DNA of 7,175 nt from an uncultured bacterium (GTDB taxonomy: Bacteria > Bacillota > Clostridia > TANB77 > CAG-508), in contig CAJMQM010000042.1 in assembly GCA_905215615.1 (NCBI GenBank), forward strand, positions 1 through 7,175, given 5' to 3'. This document shows, piece after piece, positions 6,614-7,175 of this stretch. Numbering within the stretch: position 1 is the stretch's first letter; each line of letters starts with the position of its first letter. The notes beneath the pieces were generated by a model. It was not told the DNA's origin and searched no databases. It saw only the letters and a program-made list of their open reading frames with translations. The translations under genes and the position numbers were made by a program.

Positions 6614-7175
6614 ATGAAAAAATCAAAAAGAAAGCTTTATGAAGGCGAAGTTTTAAACGATTATAGGGAATTGGTAGAAAGATATAAGAATAGGTATGCC
6701 AATAATGTTGTTTTTGAATATAAAAAAGAAGTTCACGATAAAGAACATATAAAAATAACATATGCAAAATTTGCAAAAGACATAGAAGCATTAGGTTCTA
6801 GTTTACTTAAATTAGAATTAAAAAATAAACGAGTAGCAGTAATTGCACCAAATAGATATGAGTGGTGTGTAAGCTATTTAGCAGTAGGAACTGCAGGACT
6901 TACTATTGTTCCATTGGACAAATCATTACCAAATAACGAGATAAAAAGCTTAATAACAAGAAGCAAAGTAGATGCTGTTATTTTCGATAAAAAATATTCT
7001 GAAACATTTAGCAAAATTAAAAAAGAAAATTCATCTGAGTTAAAATACTATATTTGTATGGACAATACAGAAGATTTTATGAAATATTCCGAACTATTAG
7101 AAAAAGGAAAAGAAATATTAAATTCAAGTGATAATGAATATAACAACATAAAATTAAATCCAAATGAAATCTCAA
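6614..7175 (+). CDS. AMP-forming acyl-CoA synthetase-like protein, 3'-truncated by window edge
   Basis: The frame is open from the ATG at 6614 to the right edge, giving 187 complete codons. The protein resembles the N-terminal part of the ANL (AMP-binding) superfamily, especially long-chain acyl-CoA ligases: TYAKFAKDIEALGSSLLKL (49-67), NKRVAVIAPNRYEWCVSYLA (71-90) and GTAGLTIVPLDKSLPNNEI (92-110) match the characteristic opening segments. SKVDAVIFD at 117-125 follows. The window ends just before the expected Thr/Ser/Gly-rich ATP-binding P-loop, so the catalytic motifs cannot be checked. Family members activate a carboxylate with ATP to an acyl-adenylate and usually pass it to CoA; the substrate here is unknown. 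GAAAGGAAG at 6598-6606 is the ribosome binding site. It lies beyond the rng terminator, so it should have its own promoter, but none convincing is visible in 6557-6597. Confidence 0.85.
   Translation, partial: MKKSKRKLYEGEVLNDYRELVERYKNRYANNVVFEYKKEVHDKEHIKITYAKFAKDIEALGSSLLKLELKNKRVAVIAPNRYEWCVSYLAVGTAGLTIVPLDKSLPNNEIKSLITRSKVDAVIFDKKYSETFSKIKKENSSELKYYICMDNTEDFMKYSELLEKGKEILNSSDNEYNNIKLNPNEIS

Overview
The window is a very AT-rich stretch of a bacterial chromosome. All genes lie on the + strand. AGA and ATA are the usual Arg and Ile codons, AGGAGG-like ribosome binding sites precede every complete gene, and promoters are close to the SigA consensus. Together with a zinc-ribbon RecO, Pth and an RNase E/G homologue, this suggests a low-GC Bacillota, most likely a clostridium. 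I cannot name a genus from the sequence.

Layout. (1) Positions 1-637 carry the 3' part of recO (recombinational repair), closed by a hairpin at 668-711. (2) Positions 771-3917 hold a self-contained two-gene glycosyltransferase operon. It has a near-perfect TTGACA-N18-TATAAT promoter, a GT-A-like glycosyltransferase of 414 residues, and 15 bases later a 607-residue protein joining a family 2 (GT-A) domain to a C-terminal GT-D (DUF1792) domain. It ends at a perfect 16-bp hairpin (3929-3963). (3) Positions 3964-4146 are a gene-free, AT-rich spacer with one further palindrome. (4) Positions 4147-6556 form a second likely operon: a promoter, a GTG-started GNAT acetyltransferase, pth (peptidyl-tRNA hydrolase) and an RNase G-type ribonuclease. 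A strong intrinsic terminator begins directly after the ribonuclease stop codon. (5) From 6614 the start of an AMP-forming acyl-CoA synthetase-like gene runs off the right edge.

Functional reading. Most of the window is housekeeping (DNA repair, rescue of peptidyl-tRNA, RNA processing). The accessory part is the glycosyltransferase pair, which carries three apparent catalytic domains on two polypeptides and has its own promoter and terminator. It probably builds a short glycan, but no acceptor protein, flippase or sugar-nucleotide synthesis gene is present here, so its target is unknown. The ribonuclease keeps both catalytic aspartates but ends before the Zn-link cysteine motif of E. coli RNase E/G. 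No CRISPR array, tRNA, rRNA, transposase or phage gene was seen.
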